Origin: Scylla paramamosain
Taxonomy: Eukaryota; Arthropoda; Malacostraca; Decapoda; Portunidae
Assembly (NCBI RefSeq): GCF_035594125.1
Contig: NC_087181.1
Coordinates: forward strand, 8,214,817-8,278,816
Length of the DNA stretch: 64,000 nucleotides
Direction: 5' to 3'
Part shown: positions 16,852 through 31,600 of the stretch, piece after piece
How positions within the stretch are numbered: the stretch's first letter is position 1
Layout of the letters: each line of letters starts with the position of its first letter
The notes under the pieces: model-generated
What the model saw: only the letters and a program-made list of their open reading frames with translations
Databases searched by the model: none
Told to the model about the DNA's origin: nothing
Position numbers and translations under genes: made by a program

Positions 16852-18326
16852 TAGGAGGAGGCAGTAGGCACCTGCCAAAACGATAACTACTCCCAGTGAG
16901 ATCAGGGGGTGTTATCATTAAACCCAGCTGTGACCTCAATGAACATTGATTTCTAAACTTCCCTCCTACGGCTTCTATCCTTCTCTCTATAACTTCATCT
17001 CAAGTTTCCTTTATGACCATTCTTTTGCTGCTGTGGTAGACGGTCACTGTTCTTCTCCTAAATCTATTAACAGTGGTGTTCGTCAGGGTTCTGTCCTTTC
17101 ACCCACTCCCTTCTTATTATTCATCAATGACCTTCTAAACCAAATTTCTCGTCCCATCCATTCCTACGCTGATGATACCACCCTGCACTTTTCCACGTCT
17201 TTTCATAGACGTCCAACCCTTCAGGAGCGCATAAGAGAAGTGATAGTGTCTGGCATGGAGGCGTACATTCCTCACTCTTTTTCTCGACCTAAACCTTCCA
17301 AACCTTGGTTTAACACAACTTATTCTCGTGCTATACATGATAGAGAGGAGGCCCACAAAAGGTACTTAAGCCTTCCATCACCAGAATCTCATGCACTTAT
17401 ATTTCTGCCCGGAACCATGCCAAGTCTGTTCTCCAACTAGCCAAAAACGCGTTCAATTAACAAAAATTGTCAAAATCTTTCAAGATTTAACTCCCCTCGT
17501 GACTTCTGGCATCTAGCCAAAAATATCTCCAATAACTTTGCTTCTTCTTCTTTCCCTCCTTTATTTCAACCAGAATGGCACCACTAATATCACACATATT
17601 ACTGAACTCTAAGCTGAACTCTTCGCTCGAAACTTTGCTAAAAACCCAACTTTGGGCGATTCTTGGCTTGTTCCTCCCTCTCCTCTACCCTTTGATTATT
17701 TCATGCTATTAAAATTCTTCGCAAAGATATTTTCTATGCCCTCGCTGGTCTAAACCCTCGGAAGGCTTATGGACCTGACGGGGTCCCTCCTATTGTTCTC
17801 CGAAACTGTGCCTCCGTGCTTACACCTTGCTGAGTCAAACTCTTTCAGCTCTGTTTTTCAACATCTACCTTTCCTTCTTGCTGGAAGTTTGCCTACATTC
17901 AGCCTGTTCCTAAAAAGGGTGACCGTTCTAATCCCTCAAACTACCGTCCTATTGCTTTAATTTCCTACCTATCTAAACAGGAAGATACCTAAACATCTAT
18001 CACCTCACAACCTTCTATCTGATCGCCAGTATGGGTTCCATCAAGGCCGCTCTAACGGTGATCTTCTGGCTTTCCTTACTGAGTCTTGGTCATCCTCTTT
18101 AGAGATTTTGTGAAACTTTTGCTGTTGCCTTGTATATATCAAAAGCTTTTGATAGAGTCTGACACAAAGCTTTGATTTCCAAACTACCCTCCTATGGCTT
18201 CTATTCTTCTCTCAGTAACTTCAGCTCAAGTTTCCTTTTATGACCTTTCTTTTGCTGCTGTGGTCGATGGTCACTGTTCTTCTCCTAAATCTATTAACAA
18301 TGGTGTTCCTCAGAGTTCTGTCCTAT
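16852..18326 (+). pseudogene. Rearranged Jockey/I-like LINE fragment with permuted segments
   Basis: The first 93 bp (GGAGGAGGCAGTAGGCACC...CTGTGACCTCA) match the 5' leader of the related copy at 43,125-43,240. They are fused directly to mid-RT sequence I-S-K-L-P-S-Y-G-F (16,946-17,225), with V-R-Q-G-S-V-L-S and the catalytic Y-A-D-D-T. The next segment (17,226-17,440) encodes R-E-V-I-V-S-G-M-E-A-Y-I-P-H-S-F, which in copy 41,168-43,240 lies upstream of RT. The order then continues through decayed linker to a second, broken I-S-K-L-P-S-Y-G-F segment (about 18,172). The ORF is open only to 17,440. It sits in form A satellite. Confidence 0.8.
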
Positions 18327-20550
18327 ATGAAGAAAGGAAACGAGATTTCCAGAAACGCATCTTTTGAGTATTTTTGAGGATGTAAGGCACCAAAACGCTA
18401 AAAAGCATAGAATCACCCTATATAAGAATACAGAACAACATTAAGAAAAAAACGTGCCTTTTGAGTAATTTTTTACTTCTTACCTACCAAAAACCTAACA
18501 CACATCCAAACACCAATTTTAGACAAACAAAATAACATTACCAAAATTAAGTATTTTAATGTGTTTTTGAGCTTGATACATAGAAAAACACCAAAAATAC
18601 CTTATATAAGGAAACAAAGACATTAAGAGAAACATGTATTATATATGTTTTTGAGCATCTTAGGTAAAAAATCCAGAAAACGCATGAATACTAGTCTATA
18701 TGAAGAAAAGAACAACAAAACAACAAACTAGAAATAAAAAGTGTAAAAAAAAAAAAAAACACCCTATATGGGAGGAAAGAAACATTACCAAAAAACGTGT
18801 CTTTCGAGTGTTTTCTGGTACTTACAAACCAAAACGCTGAAACGCGTGTACTTCCTTTAATGAAGAAACAGTAATATTACCGGAAACAAATATTTTATTT
18901 TTATTTTTTTTATTTTATCTATTTTATTTTTTTTATTCATTTTTTTTTTTTTTTTAGATTGATACGTACAAAACCGCGAAAACGCATGGAAAGTATCCTA
19001 TATGGGGTAACAAAAGACATTGTGAGAAACGTGTATTATTAGTGTTTTTGAGCTTTTTTAGTATCAAAACGCTAAAATACAGAAATAGAGAAATTACCAA
19101 AAACGTTTATTACTAATCTATTTTAAATTATAAGGTGTAGAAACGGCAAAATTCGTGCAAAGAACCCTATTTCTGGAAAAGAAACGACATTTCCAGAAAC
19201 GAGTCTTTTGAGTGTTTATGAGCGTTTTAGGCACAAAATGCTATAAAAGCTAGAAAACACCCAATATAAAAAACAAAACAATATTACCAAAAACGTGTCT
19301 TTTGAGTGTTTTTTGAGATGTTTACGTACCAAAATACTAAAAAGCATGCAAAATCACCTTAATGGAAAAGGAGAATAACAGTTTCATAAATAAGTATTTT
19401 GAGGATTTTTGAGCTTGTTACATACGAAAACGTAAAAATAGATGCAAAGTATCCCACATAGGAAAACGAAAGAACATTAAGAAAGATGTGTATTGTGAGT
19501 ATTTTTAAGTTTATTAGGTACCAAAATGCGAAAACGAATGAATAGCACTATAACAAGAGAAACAGAACATGAATATGAAAAACGTGTATTTTGAAAGTTT
19601 TTCACATTATCAGGTACCAAAATGACAAATACTCCTTCATGGGAAAACAAAACATTACCAGAAACGTGTGTTTTCAGTGTTTTGGACGTGTCAGACACCA
19701 AAGCACTAAAAACTATGTAAGTCTCCCTATATGAAAATACAAATCAACAAAAAAAAAAAACCGCTCTTTTGAGTGTTTCTGAACTTCTTACGTACCACAA
19801 CCCTAAAAAGCATGCAAAACATGGAGAAACAAAATTTTATTATCAAAATTAAGTATTTTCACTGTGTTTGAGGGAGGCAGTGTACCTTATATAAGGAAAC
19901 AAAAAGACATTACAAAAAAAAACGTGTATTTTAAGTGTTTTTTGAGCTTCTTAGGTACCAGAACGGCAAAACGCATAATAATAAGAATAACATTACCTAA
20001 AATGTATATTTTGAGTGTATTTCACATTGTTAGATACCAAAACGCCGAAATGCATGCAAAGCACCCTATATTGGGAATGGAAATTAGATTTCCAGAAACG
20101 TGTCATATGAGTGTTTTCGAGCGTGTTAGGCATCAAAACGCTAAAATGCATGGAATTCACCCTATATTTGAATACAAAACAACATTTCGAAAAACATTTC
20201 TTTTGAGTGTTTTTTTTTTTTTCCACGTACCAAAACACTAAAATACACGACAAACAAAAAGGCCAATATGTATGCAAAATTCCTTATATAAAGAAACGAA
20301 AGGACATTATCAGACACATATATTATAAGTGCTTTTGAGCTTCTTAAATATCTGAACGATAAAACTCATGAGTATATGGATAAACACAGCAACATTCCCA
20401 AAACCGTGTATTTTGAGTGTATTCCACAATATTAGGCATGAAAATCCCAAAAAGCTTACAAACGTCCATATATGGGGAAAAATTCTTAATGAATTCTTAA
20501 TGAAGAAACAGAATAACATTACCAAAAACAAGTATTTAGAGTATTTTTGA

Positions 20551-20744
<194 letters not shown>

Positions 20745-21954
20745 AAAAAAAAACACCATATATGAAGAAAGGAAAGGAGATTTCCAGAAATCTGTCTTTT
20801 GGGTGTTTTTGAGGGTATTAGCCACCAAAACGCTAAAAAGCATGGAAATCACCTTATACGTGAATACAAAACAACATTACGAAAAACGTGCCTTTTGAGC
20901 GTTTTTTAACTTGTTACTTAGAAAAACGGCAAAATGCATGCAAAATATCGTATATGTGGACATGAAAAGACATTACCAGAGACGTGTATTATGAATGTTT
21001 TTGAGCTTCTTAGGTACCAAAATTCTAAACCCTATTAATAGCACTCTATATGGAGAAAATGAGTAATATTACCATGCAAAAACACCTTTCATGGAGAAAC
21101 AGAATAACATCAACAATATTTTTGAGATTGTTACATACAAAAAACGGAGAAATGGATGCAAAGTACCCTATACGGGGAAACGAAAGGACATTACGAGAGA
21201 AGTGTTTTATGAATTTTTTTGACCTTCGTAGGTGCAAAAAAACGCAAAACCTCATAAACAACACTATATGGAGAAACAGAACAACATTACCGTAAACGTA
21301 TATTTTCATTGTATTTTACAGTGTCAAAATGCTCTCAAAGCACCCTATATGGGAAAAGAAAAGAAATTTCCTGAATCATATCTTATAAGTGTTTATGAAC
21401 GTGTTAGGCATCGAAAAAGCTAAAACGCATAGAAAAGACGCTTTATAGAAATACAAAACATTACGAAAAAGTTTTTTTTTTTGTGTGTGTGTGTGAGCTT
21501 ACGTACCAAAACGATCTTCATAAAGAAACAGAATTATATTACCAAAAACAACTATTTTCAGTATTTTAGAGCTTCTTACGTACTAAAACACCAAAGATGT
21601 AAACAAAGTATCTATATAGGGAAATGAAAGATTATGAGGAACGTGTATTATGAATGTTTTTGAGCTTCTCAGGTACCAAAGGGCTAAAACGCATGAATAG
21701 CATTCTATATGAAGAAACGGACCAACAATACCAAAAACGTGTATTTTGAGTTTATTTCATATTGATATGTACAAAAACACCAAAATGCATGCAAAGCGCC
21801 CTGTATGGGAAAAGGACGGTGATTTCCAAAAATGTGTCTTCTGAGAGTTTACGAGCACCTTAGGCACAAAAACGCTAAACAGCATGGAAAACACCCATTA
21901 ACAAAAACAGAACAACATTACCAGAAAAAAAAAGTGTTCTGAGTTTTTTTTTTT

Positions 21955-22500
21955 TTTTTTGAGATTACTATTGTTCCAGGGTGGTTTGAATTATCAATTA
22001 CCGCTGGACACTGTTCATTAGTTTCTTACCTTCATGTAGCAGGTAAAGTCACTCGTGATGAGTTTCTGTGGTTTTCAGGTGAATGTCAAAGGTGAACGTA
22101 TAAAAATATGTATGTATAGATATATGTACAGAGTTCTGGAGGAAGGGAGTGGCGTGTACGGGACAATGTGTACGTGGTACAGCGCTACACGCTGGTTAAA
22201 GAATGCCGGAGACGGGTCAAGGGACGCTTAGCGCCTTCAAAATGTGCTGACAGTAGAAATATTGGCGGGTTGACCACACTCACAGTACATGAATATATTC
22301 ATAATTATAACTCTCTAATTACATAAATAAGGCAAGGGGAAAGCTGCTTATAGCTTAGAATAATACATGCTAAAATACATTAGAGAGAGAGAGAGGTACT
22401 ATAGAGAGTACTTAGGTACTACAATGTAGATGCTACCGATTACTTGTCGATAGCAATAAAGGAGTATCAAAAGTTCCATGGTGTGTATGTGTGTGTGTGT
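21955..22500. other. Non-satellite insert, unrecognised
   Basis: The satellite breaks at about 21,955 after a poly(T) run. The sequence that follows has higher GC, contains GGACACTGTTCATTAGTTTC and GCGCTACACGCTGG, and shows no recognisable coding domain or terminal repeat. It runs into a short (TG)n and (AAT)n tract at 22,480-22,522. It is probably part of the same insertion as the LINE 3' end to its right, but this is not proven. Confidence 0.4.
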
Positions 22501-22847
22501 AATAATAATAATAATAATAATAAACGGTTTATTATTTAGGCAGTTGACAAACTGAAAATGTACATAGGGGGTGGGGAAAAACTTAACATTAATCCTAAAG
22601 GTAAGTCTAATCCAGGAGGGAAATACTATTGATTGATGGCTCGCACCATGGTGGGAATCGCACTGAGTCTGTACGGGTCCGTGCGCGGCGCCTTCAGGGG
22701 CGTTATTTTGTTGTGGTGTCTGGTGGCACGGACCGGGCGAGGCGCGTCAGGCGGCAGTATGTTTCTGAGACGTGGATGATGCAGTAGTCCCCTTCCAAAC
22801 TTCTCCAGAGCCTCTCGGTGCCTGGTGGATATTCTGGACAGACTCAG
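22500..22847 (-). pseudogene. LINE 3'-terminal fragment (minus strand) with (TTA)n tail
   Basis: On the minus strand one frame reads R-A-R-T-D-x-x-R-L-S-A-I-P-T-M-V-R-A-I-N, which resembles the C-terminal end of RTs of the Jockey/CR1/L2 type. A short 3' UTR (CAACTGCCTAAATAATAAAC) and a (TTA)n tail (22,501-22,522 on +) follow. Only the last ~100 codons remain. The 5' side abuts the (TG)n tract. Clade assignment is uncertain. Confidence 0.5.
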
Positions 22848-22858
22848 GTGTGTGTGTG

Positions 22859-22924
<66 letters not shown>
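22848..22924. repeat. (TG)n microsatellite
   Basis: About 77 bp of TG with one CG interruption. The Cys-Val and Thr-His open frames across it are artefacts. Confidence 0.97.
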
Positions 22925-22925
<1 letters not shown>

Positions 22926-23078
22926 CGTATGGTGGCGTGATCATATCCGCTTCACAATTATCCGCCAACAACCACTATCTACACTTATGAATATATGTAT
23001 ACATACACTTATATTGCTAATTAGGCAAGGCACTATAAATACAATACATATCATTATTAATTATGCGACACCGTTACA
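22925..23078. other. Unrecognised right part of the insert
   Basis: Non-satellite sequence between (TG)n and the point where monomers resume (TATAAAAACGCC at about 23,080). No motif recognised. Confidence 0.4.
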
Positions 23079-26000
23079 TTATGTATAAAAACGCCAAAAA
23101 TGCCTGCAAAGTACCCTACGTAGAGAAACGAAAAGACATTACAATGAAAATTATTAAGAGTATTTTTGAGCTTCTTAGGTACCAAAACGCGAAAGCGTCT
23201 GAATAGCACTCTGTATGGAGAAGCAGAACAACATTACCTAAAACGAATATTTTAAGTGTATTTCACATTGTCAGGTACCAAAACGCCATAAAGCAGGCAA
23301 AGCACCCTATAAGGGGAAAGGATACCAGATTTCCAGAAACGTGTCTTTTGAGTGTTTATGAGCGTGTTACTCACCAAAACCCTAAAAAGCATCAAAAGAA
23401 CCCTTTATGAAAAAAAACTAAACAAAATTACCAAAAAAGACTCTTTTCAGTTTTGGTTACTTACGTACCAAAACGCTAAAACACATGTAAAATACCCTTT
23501 ATGGAGAAGGATAATAACATTATCATAAATATGTATATTAAGTATTTATGAGATTGTTACATACAAAAACGTTAAAATAGATGCTAAGTACCCTATGTAA
23601 GAAAACGAAAAGACATTACGAGAAACGTGTATTATTAGTGTTTTTGAGCTTCTTATTTACCAAAACACTAAAACACATAAAAAGCAGTCAATATGGATAA
23701 ACCGAACAACATTACCAAAAACGTGCATTTTTTTTTTTTTTTTTTTTTTTGTGAATTTCACATTATTAGGTGCCAAAACGACAAAATGAACGCTAAGGCC
23801 ACTATATGGGAAAAGGGAATGAGATTTTCAGTAAAGTGCTTTTTTTTTTGTAGTATGTATGAGCGTGTTAAGCAACAAAACGCTAAAAAGCATGGAAAGC
23901 CGGGAAAACAAAACAACATTACCAAAACGTCTCTTTTAAGTGTTTTTGAGCTGCTCACGAACCAGCCCTCACGAACAACATTTATAAAAACATGTATTTT
24001 GAGTGTTTTCACAATATCAGATACCAAAACGCCAAAATGCATGCTCTTCTTTCTATATGGGGAAACGAAACGACATTATGATTTGAGTGTTTTTGAGCGT
24101 GGTACGCACTAAACCACTAAAAATCATGGAAACCACCGTAAATGGAAATACAAAACAACATTACAAAAAACGTGTCTTTTTTAATGTTCTTGAACTTCAT
24201 ACATATCAAACACTAAAAAGCATGCAAAACACCTTTTATGGAGAAACATCTTATCTTTACCAAAACAAGCAATTTCACTGTTTTTAATATAGAAAATTAT
24301 CAAAATGTGTGCAAAGTACGTTATATGAAGAAACGTAAAGACATTACGAGAGACGTGTATTGTGAGTGTTTTTGATCTTAGGTACAAAAACGTTAAAACG
24401 CATGAACAGCATTTTATATGTGGAATCATAAGAACTTTACCAAAAAACGTATATTCTAAATCTATTTTACACTGTTAGGTATCAAAACGGCAAAAATGCA
24501 AGCAAAGCACCTTAAAAGGGGAAAGGAAATTAGATTTCCAGAAATGTGCCTTTTTAGTGTTTATGAGCGTGCAAGCCACCAAAACGCTAAGAAACATGTA
24601 AAGCACCCTATTTGAGAAAAGAAAACATTACCCCCAATTTTTTTTTTTTTTTCAGTGTTTTGAGCTATTTACCTACCATAATTCTAAAATGTATACAAAA
24701 CACCCTATATGAAGAAAAAGAAAAACATTACCAAAAACAAGTATTTTAGGTGTATTTTGAGTGTATTTTAAGTATTTTGAGTTTTGAGCTTGTTTACGAA
24801 GAAAAACGACAAAATGCATGCAAAGTAAACTATATGCAGAAACGAAAAGGCATTACAAGAAACGTATATTAATACTTTTTGGGTTTCTTAGGAACCAAAA
24901 CGCAAAACAGCGTGAATAGCACTTTATACAGAGAAAAATAACTTTACCAGAAACAAGTATTTTGAATTTATTTCACATTGTTATGTACCAAAACGCCAAA
25001 TTGCAAGCAAATCATTCCATATTGAGAAAGGAAACGAGATTTCCAGAAACGTGTCATTTCAGTTTTTATGTGCGTGCTAGAGACCAAAGCGCTAAAAAAG
25101 CATGGAAAGCACCCTATATAGAAAAACAAAAAGAACATTTCTAAGAAAAAGTCTTATTTCATTGTCTTTTTTTTCAGTTACTTAGAAACCAAAAACCCTG
25201 AATCACTTTCTAAATACCCTTTATGGAAAAATACAATAACGTTACCAAAAACAAGCATTTCTAGTATTTTTCAGATTGTTACGTAGAAAAATCCCAAAAT
25301 GCATGCACAGTACCCTATACGGGGAAACGAAAAGACATAACGAGAAACGTATTATGAGTTTTTTTTTTTGAGATTTTTAGATACCAAAATACTAAAACGA
25401 ATAAATAGCACTTCATATTGAGAAACAGATTAGCATTACCAGAAACGTGTATTTTGATTGGTTTTCATATTGCTAGGTGCCAAAACGCCAAAACGCATGC
25501 AAAGCATTCTGTACGGAGAAACAAAACATTACCAGAAACTTGTCCTTTAAGAGTTTTTGGGTGTGTTAGGCTCCAAAACGCTAAAAAGCATGAAAATAGC
25601 CCTATATAGTAATACAAAACAATATAACGATAAACTTGTCTTATGTGTGTTCTTACTTTTTACGTAGAAAGTACGAACGCTAAAACTCATGCAAAACAAT
25701 CTTTATGAAAACAGAATAACAATACCAAAAAACAAGTATTTTCAGTGTTTTACGTACAGAAACGCCAAAATGCATGCAAAGTACCCTATATGGGGAAACA
25801 AAAAGACATTGGAAAAAACGTATATTAAGAGTATTTTTGAGCTACTTAGGTACCAAATCGCGAAAACGCCTGAATAACACTATATAAGGAGAAGCAGAAC
25901 AACATTAACAAAAAACGTATATTTTTAATGTATTAGGTACCAAAATGCCATAATGAATGCAAAGCACCCTTTATGGGGAAAAGAAAAGAAATTTCATGAA

Positions 26001-28439
26001 ACGTGTCCTTTGAGTGCTTATGAACGTTCTACTCACCAAAACGTTCAAAAGCATGGAAAACATGGAAAACATATGGAAAACAAATCATTAGGTACGAGAA
26101 AAGTCTCTTTTCAGTGTTTTTTCTGCTACTTACGTAACAAAACACTAAAACGCATGTAAAATACCCTTAATGGAGAATGAGAATAACATTACCATAAACA
26201 TGTATTTTGATTGGTTTTGAAATTGTTATATACAAAAACCGCAAAATGGATGCTAAGTACCGTACTCGTATATGGGAAAACGAAAACACATTACAAGAAA
26301 CGTGTATTTTGAGTGTTTTTGAGTTTCTTAGGTACCAAAACACTAAAATGCATAAATGGCACTTAATAAGGAGGAACTGAATAATACTACCAAAAACGTG
26401 AATTTTGAGTGTATATCACATTGTTAGGTGCCAAAATGCCAAAATGACCGCAAAGCACCCTATGTGAGGAAAGGAAACGAAATTTCCAGAAACGTGTCTT
26501 TTGAGTGTTTATGAGCATGTTAGTCAACAAAACCTATAAAAGTATGGAAAACACCGTATTCAAAAAAACAAAAGACATTATCAACAACGTTAATTTTCAG
26601 TTTTTTTTTTTTTTTTGAGCTGCTCACGAGCCAAAACGTTAAAACGCTTGAAAAAAAAAAAAAAACTTTATGGAGAAACACAATAACATTATCAAAAACA
26701 AGTATTTTCAAAGTTTTCGAACTTGTTACGGAAAATACGTTGAAATGTATGTAAAATACCTTAATTGGGAAATGAAAAGACATTACGAGTAACGCGTATT
26801 ATGAGTGTTTTTTTTTCTTGTTTTTTAGGTACCATATGCTAAAACGCATGAATAACCGCACCATATAGAGAAACAGAACGACATTAACAATAACATGAAT
26901 TTTGAAAGTTTTCCACATTGTAAAGTAACAAAATACCAAAATTCATGCAGAACCTCCTCCTATAAGAGGAAACGAAACGACATTGAGAGAAACGTGTCTT
27001 TTGAATGTTTTTTGCCGTGCTCGGCACTAAACCACTGAAAAGCATGGAAAGCACCGTAAATGGGAATACACAATATTACGAAAAACGTAACTTGTGTGTG
27101 TTTTTAACACTACCAAAACACTAAAAAGCATGCAAAACACCTTTTATAGATAAACCGAATATCATTATCAATAACAAGTAATTTGAATGTTTTAACCTTA
27201 TTACGTAGAAAAAAAAATCAAAATGCATGCACACTACCCTATATGGGAAAACGTAAAGTTATTAAAAGGGATGTGTATTATGAATGTTTTTTAACCTTCT
27301 TAGGTAAAAAACGCTCAAACATATCAACAGCTTTCTATATGTAGAAAGAAAAAAAATACATTACCAAGAACATATTTTGAGTCTATTTCACATTGTTAGG
27401 TACCAAAACGCCAAAGTACATGCAAAGATCCCTATGGGGAAAGGAAATTAGATTTCCAGAAAAGTGTCTTTTTTAGATTTTTTTTTTATCGTGCTAGAAA
27501 CCTAAACAAAACAAAACCTTTTTTTTTTAGTGTTTTTTTACCGTAACGCTAAAACGTATGCAAAACACCGTTTATAGAGAAATAGACAAAAATTACCAAA
27601 AACAAGTGTTTTGAGTGGTTTTGAGCTTCTTTACGTACAAAACGAGGGAAAATGTATGCTAAATACCTTATATGAAGAAAAGAAAGGACATTACGAGGAA
27701 TGTGTATTATGAGTATTTTTGAGCTTCTTAGGTACCAAATTCCTAAAACGCATGGAGAAACAAAACAGCATTACCAAAAACGTGTATTTTGAATCTATTT
27801 CACGTTGATAGGTACCAAAACGGCAAAATACATGCAAAGCACGCTATAAGAGGAAAGGAAACGAGATTTCCAGAAACATATCTTTTGAGAGTTTATGAGT
27901 GTCTGAGGCACAAAAAAGCTAAAAACCATTAAGAAAACACCCTATATGAAAAAAAAAAATACAAAAAACGTCTACTTACATACCAAACCAGTAAAACACA
28001 TGTAAAACACCCTTTACGAAACAACACAAAAACATAACCAGAAACGAGTATTTTAGTGTCTTTGAGCTTTTTACGTAGAAAACTGGCAAAATGCATGTAA
28101 AGTACCCTATATGGGGAAATAATAAGACATTACGAGAAGCGTATTTTATAAGTGTTTTTGAGCTTCTTAGGTACCAACACGGGAAACCGCATGAATAGCA
28201 CTCTACATGGAGAAACAGAACATTACCAAAAAGTGGTATTTTTAAGTCTGTAAGTGTTTATGAGCGTGCTATAGACCAAAGCGCTAAAAAGTATAGAAAA
28301 ATATGGGAAAAAAAAAATTACAATTGTCCCTTTTCAGTGTTTTCAGGTACTTCCAAACCAAAACGCCAAAACGCATTTAAAACACCCTTTATGGAAAAGC
28401 ACTATAACATTATTTTTAGTGTTTTTGAGATTGTTACAT

Positions 28440-28640
28440 TTTTCTTTTCTTTTTTTTTTATGTAGAAGGACACTGGCCAAGGGCAACAAAAATACAGTAA
28501 AAAAAAAGATGCCCACTGAAATTCCAGTCCCATAAAAGGGTCAAAGCAGTATTCAAAAATTGATGAATAAGTGTCTTGAAACCTCCCTCTTGTAAACCTC
28601 TTGAAACCTCCTCTCCCCTCTCGTAAAAAAAAAAAAAAAA
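28440..28640 (+). repeat. Dispersed repeat fragment inserted in satellite
   Basis: Contains ATGTAGAAGGACACTGGCCA, AGGGCAACAAAAATACAG and CCCATAAAAGGGTCAAAGC, bounded by poly(T) and poly(A). The tract TTGCCCTTGGCCAGTGTC recurs inverted at 40,524-40,541, immediately after a LINE fragment, so this may be an untranslated part of a LINE or a separate short element. It is non-coding here. Confidence 0.6.
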
Positions 28641-31600
28641 ATGCCGAAAACATCTATTATCAGTGTTTTTGAGCTGCTCACGAACCAAAATTCTAAAACG
28701 CTTCCAAAACATTCTTTTATAAAGAAACAGATTAACATCATCAAAAACAAGTATTTTGATGTTTTTTTTTTTTTTTACGTATAAAACACCAAAATACTTG
28801 CAAAATCCAGTAAATGGGTAAACGAAAAGACATTAAGAGGAACGTGTATTATCAGTGTTTTTGAGGTTTTTAAGTACCAAAATCCTAAAACGAATGAATA
28901 GCACTCTATATTAAGAAATAGAACAACATTACCAAAAATGTGTATTTTATGAGTTTTCACTTTATTGGGTACCAAAACAAGAAAAATACATGTAAAGCCC
29001 CCCGTAAGTGGACTTTACCTGAAATGTGTTTGTTTTGAGAGTTTTAAGCAACCTCGGCAAGAAAATGCTAAAAAGCATGGAAATCACCTTATACGGGAAT
29101 ACAAAACAACATTACGAAAAACGTCTTTTGTTTTTAAACTTCTTACGTACCAAAACGCTAAAACGCATGCAAATCGCCCTTTAAGGAAAAACAGAATAAC
29201 AATCAAACACAAGTATTTTCAGCGTATTTTGAGAATGTTACGTAGAAAAACACAAACATGGATGCAAAGTATACTATATGTGGAAACGTAGAAATACATT
29301 GCAAGAAACGTGTATTATGGGTGCTTTTTGAGTTTTTGAGTTACCAAACCATGAAAACACCTAAATAGCACTATATAAGAAGAAGCAGAACAACATTACC
29401 AAAAACGTATATTTTGAGTATATATCTCATTGGTAGTAACAAAATGTTATAATGCATGCAAAACACCCTATATGGGGAAAGGAAACGAGATCTTCAGACA
29501 CTTGTCTTTTTATTATTTATGAGCGTGCTACTCACCAAAACGCTAATAAGCATGGAAAGCACCATATATGGGAAAACAAAAACAAAACAAAAAAAAAAAA
29601 AGTCACGTTTCAATGTTTTAAGCAACTTTCCTACAAAAACGTTAAAACGTACGCAAAACACTCTTTATGCAGAAAGAGAATAACATTATCAAACCAAGTA
29701 TTTTGAGTGTTTTCAGCTTGTTACGTAGAAAAACGCCAAAATTCATGCAAAGTACCCTACATGGGGGAAAAAAAAGACATTACGAGAAACGTGTATCATG
29801 AGTGTTTTTGAGCTTCTTACGTACCAAAATGTTAAAACACATGAATAGAGCACTCTATATGGAGAAACAGAACATTTTTAAAAAAGTGTATTTTGGGTAT
29901 ATTTCACAGTTAGGTACGAAAACGACGAAATGCATTTCCAAAAACGTGTTTTCTTAAGTGTTTATGAAAGTGCTACGCACCAAAACGCTAAAACGCATGG
30001 AAAACTCCTTATATGGGAAAACAAAACAACATTACCAAAAACGTCCCGTTTAAGTGTTTTAGAGCTACCGTCGTACAAAACGCTAAAACGCATCCAAAAC
30101 GCCCTTTTGTGAAAAAAAAATAAAATAAATAAATAAATAAACAAAATAAAATAACAAAAACAAGTATTTTGAGTGGTTTTGAGCTGCTCACGTACCAAAA
30201 CGCTAAAAACGCTTATGGAGAAATAGAATAACATTATCAAAACGAAGTATTTTGACTATTTTTGAACTTGTTTCGTAGCAAAACGTCAAAATGCATGCAA
30301 AGTACCCTATATGGGAAAACAAAAAGGCATTGCGAGTTATGTGTATTATGAGTATTTTTTACCTTCTTAGATACCAAAATGCTGAAACACATAAATATGG
30401 AGAAACAGAACAATATTTATAAAAAAAAAAAAAAAAACATGCATCTTGAGCAGAAAAACGCCAAAATACATGGAAAATACCCTATTTGGGAAAACGAAAG
30501 GACTTTAGCAGGAACATGTATTATGAGTATCTTAAAGCTTCTTAGATATCAAAATGCGAAAACGCATGGATAGCAGTTTATATGGTGAAATAGAAACATT
30601 AACAAAAAAAAAAATGTAATTTAAGTTTTGGTAAAACACATGAATAGCCCTCTATATCGAGAAACAGAACGTGTATTTTGAGTGTTTTTATCATTATTAT
30701 TACCAAAACGCGAAAATACATGCAAAGCCTTCTATATTGGGAAACGAAATGACATTACCAGAAACGTAACTTTTCAGTGACTTGAGCGCGTTAGAAACCA
30801 AAACACTAAAATGAATGAAAATCACCCAAATAGGAATACAAAACAACATTACGAAAAACGTGTCTTTTGAATGATTTTGTACTTCTTACGTACCAAAACG
30901 TTAAAACGTATGCAAAATACCCATTATCGAGAAAAGGAATAACTTCACCAAAAACAAGGATTTTTGAGCTTTTTGAGCTTGTTACATAGAAAAACGCCAA
31001 AATATAGGCAAAGTACCCTATACAGATAAACAAAAAGACTGGAATAGTACGTGTGTTTTTGAGCTTTTGATGTGCCAAAACACGGAAACGCATGAATACC
31101 ACTCTATATGGAGAAATAGATCATTACCACAAACGTATATTTTGAGTCTATTTCACATTGTTAGGTACTAAAAATGCCACAATGCAAGCAAAACACCCTA
31201 TATGGAAAAAGAAAACGATGTTTACAGGAACGTGTCTCTTGAATGTTTTTGAGAGTGTTTAGCACCAAAACGCTAAAAATAAATCATGGACATCACCCTG
31301 TTATGGAATACAAAACAACATTACGAAAAACGTGTCTTTTAAGTGTTTTTGAACTTCTTATGTTCCAAAACGCTGAAACGCGTGACTGGCAACCTTTATT
31401 TTATTTTTTTTTCAGTGTTTTTTTTCACTTTTTACGTACAAAAATGCCAAAAATGCATGCGAAATACTTTAAATGAGGAAACGAAAGGACATTGTCAGAG
31501 ACGTTATGAGTGGTTTTGAGCTTCTTAGGTACCAAAAAGCGAAAACGCATAAATAGCACTCTATGTGGAGAAATTGAACAACATTACCTAAAACGTGTAT

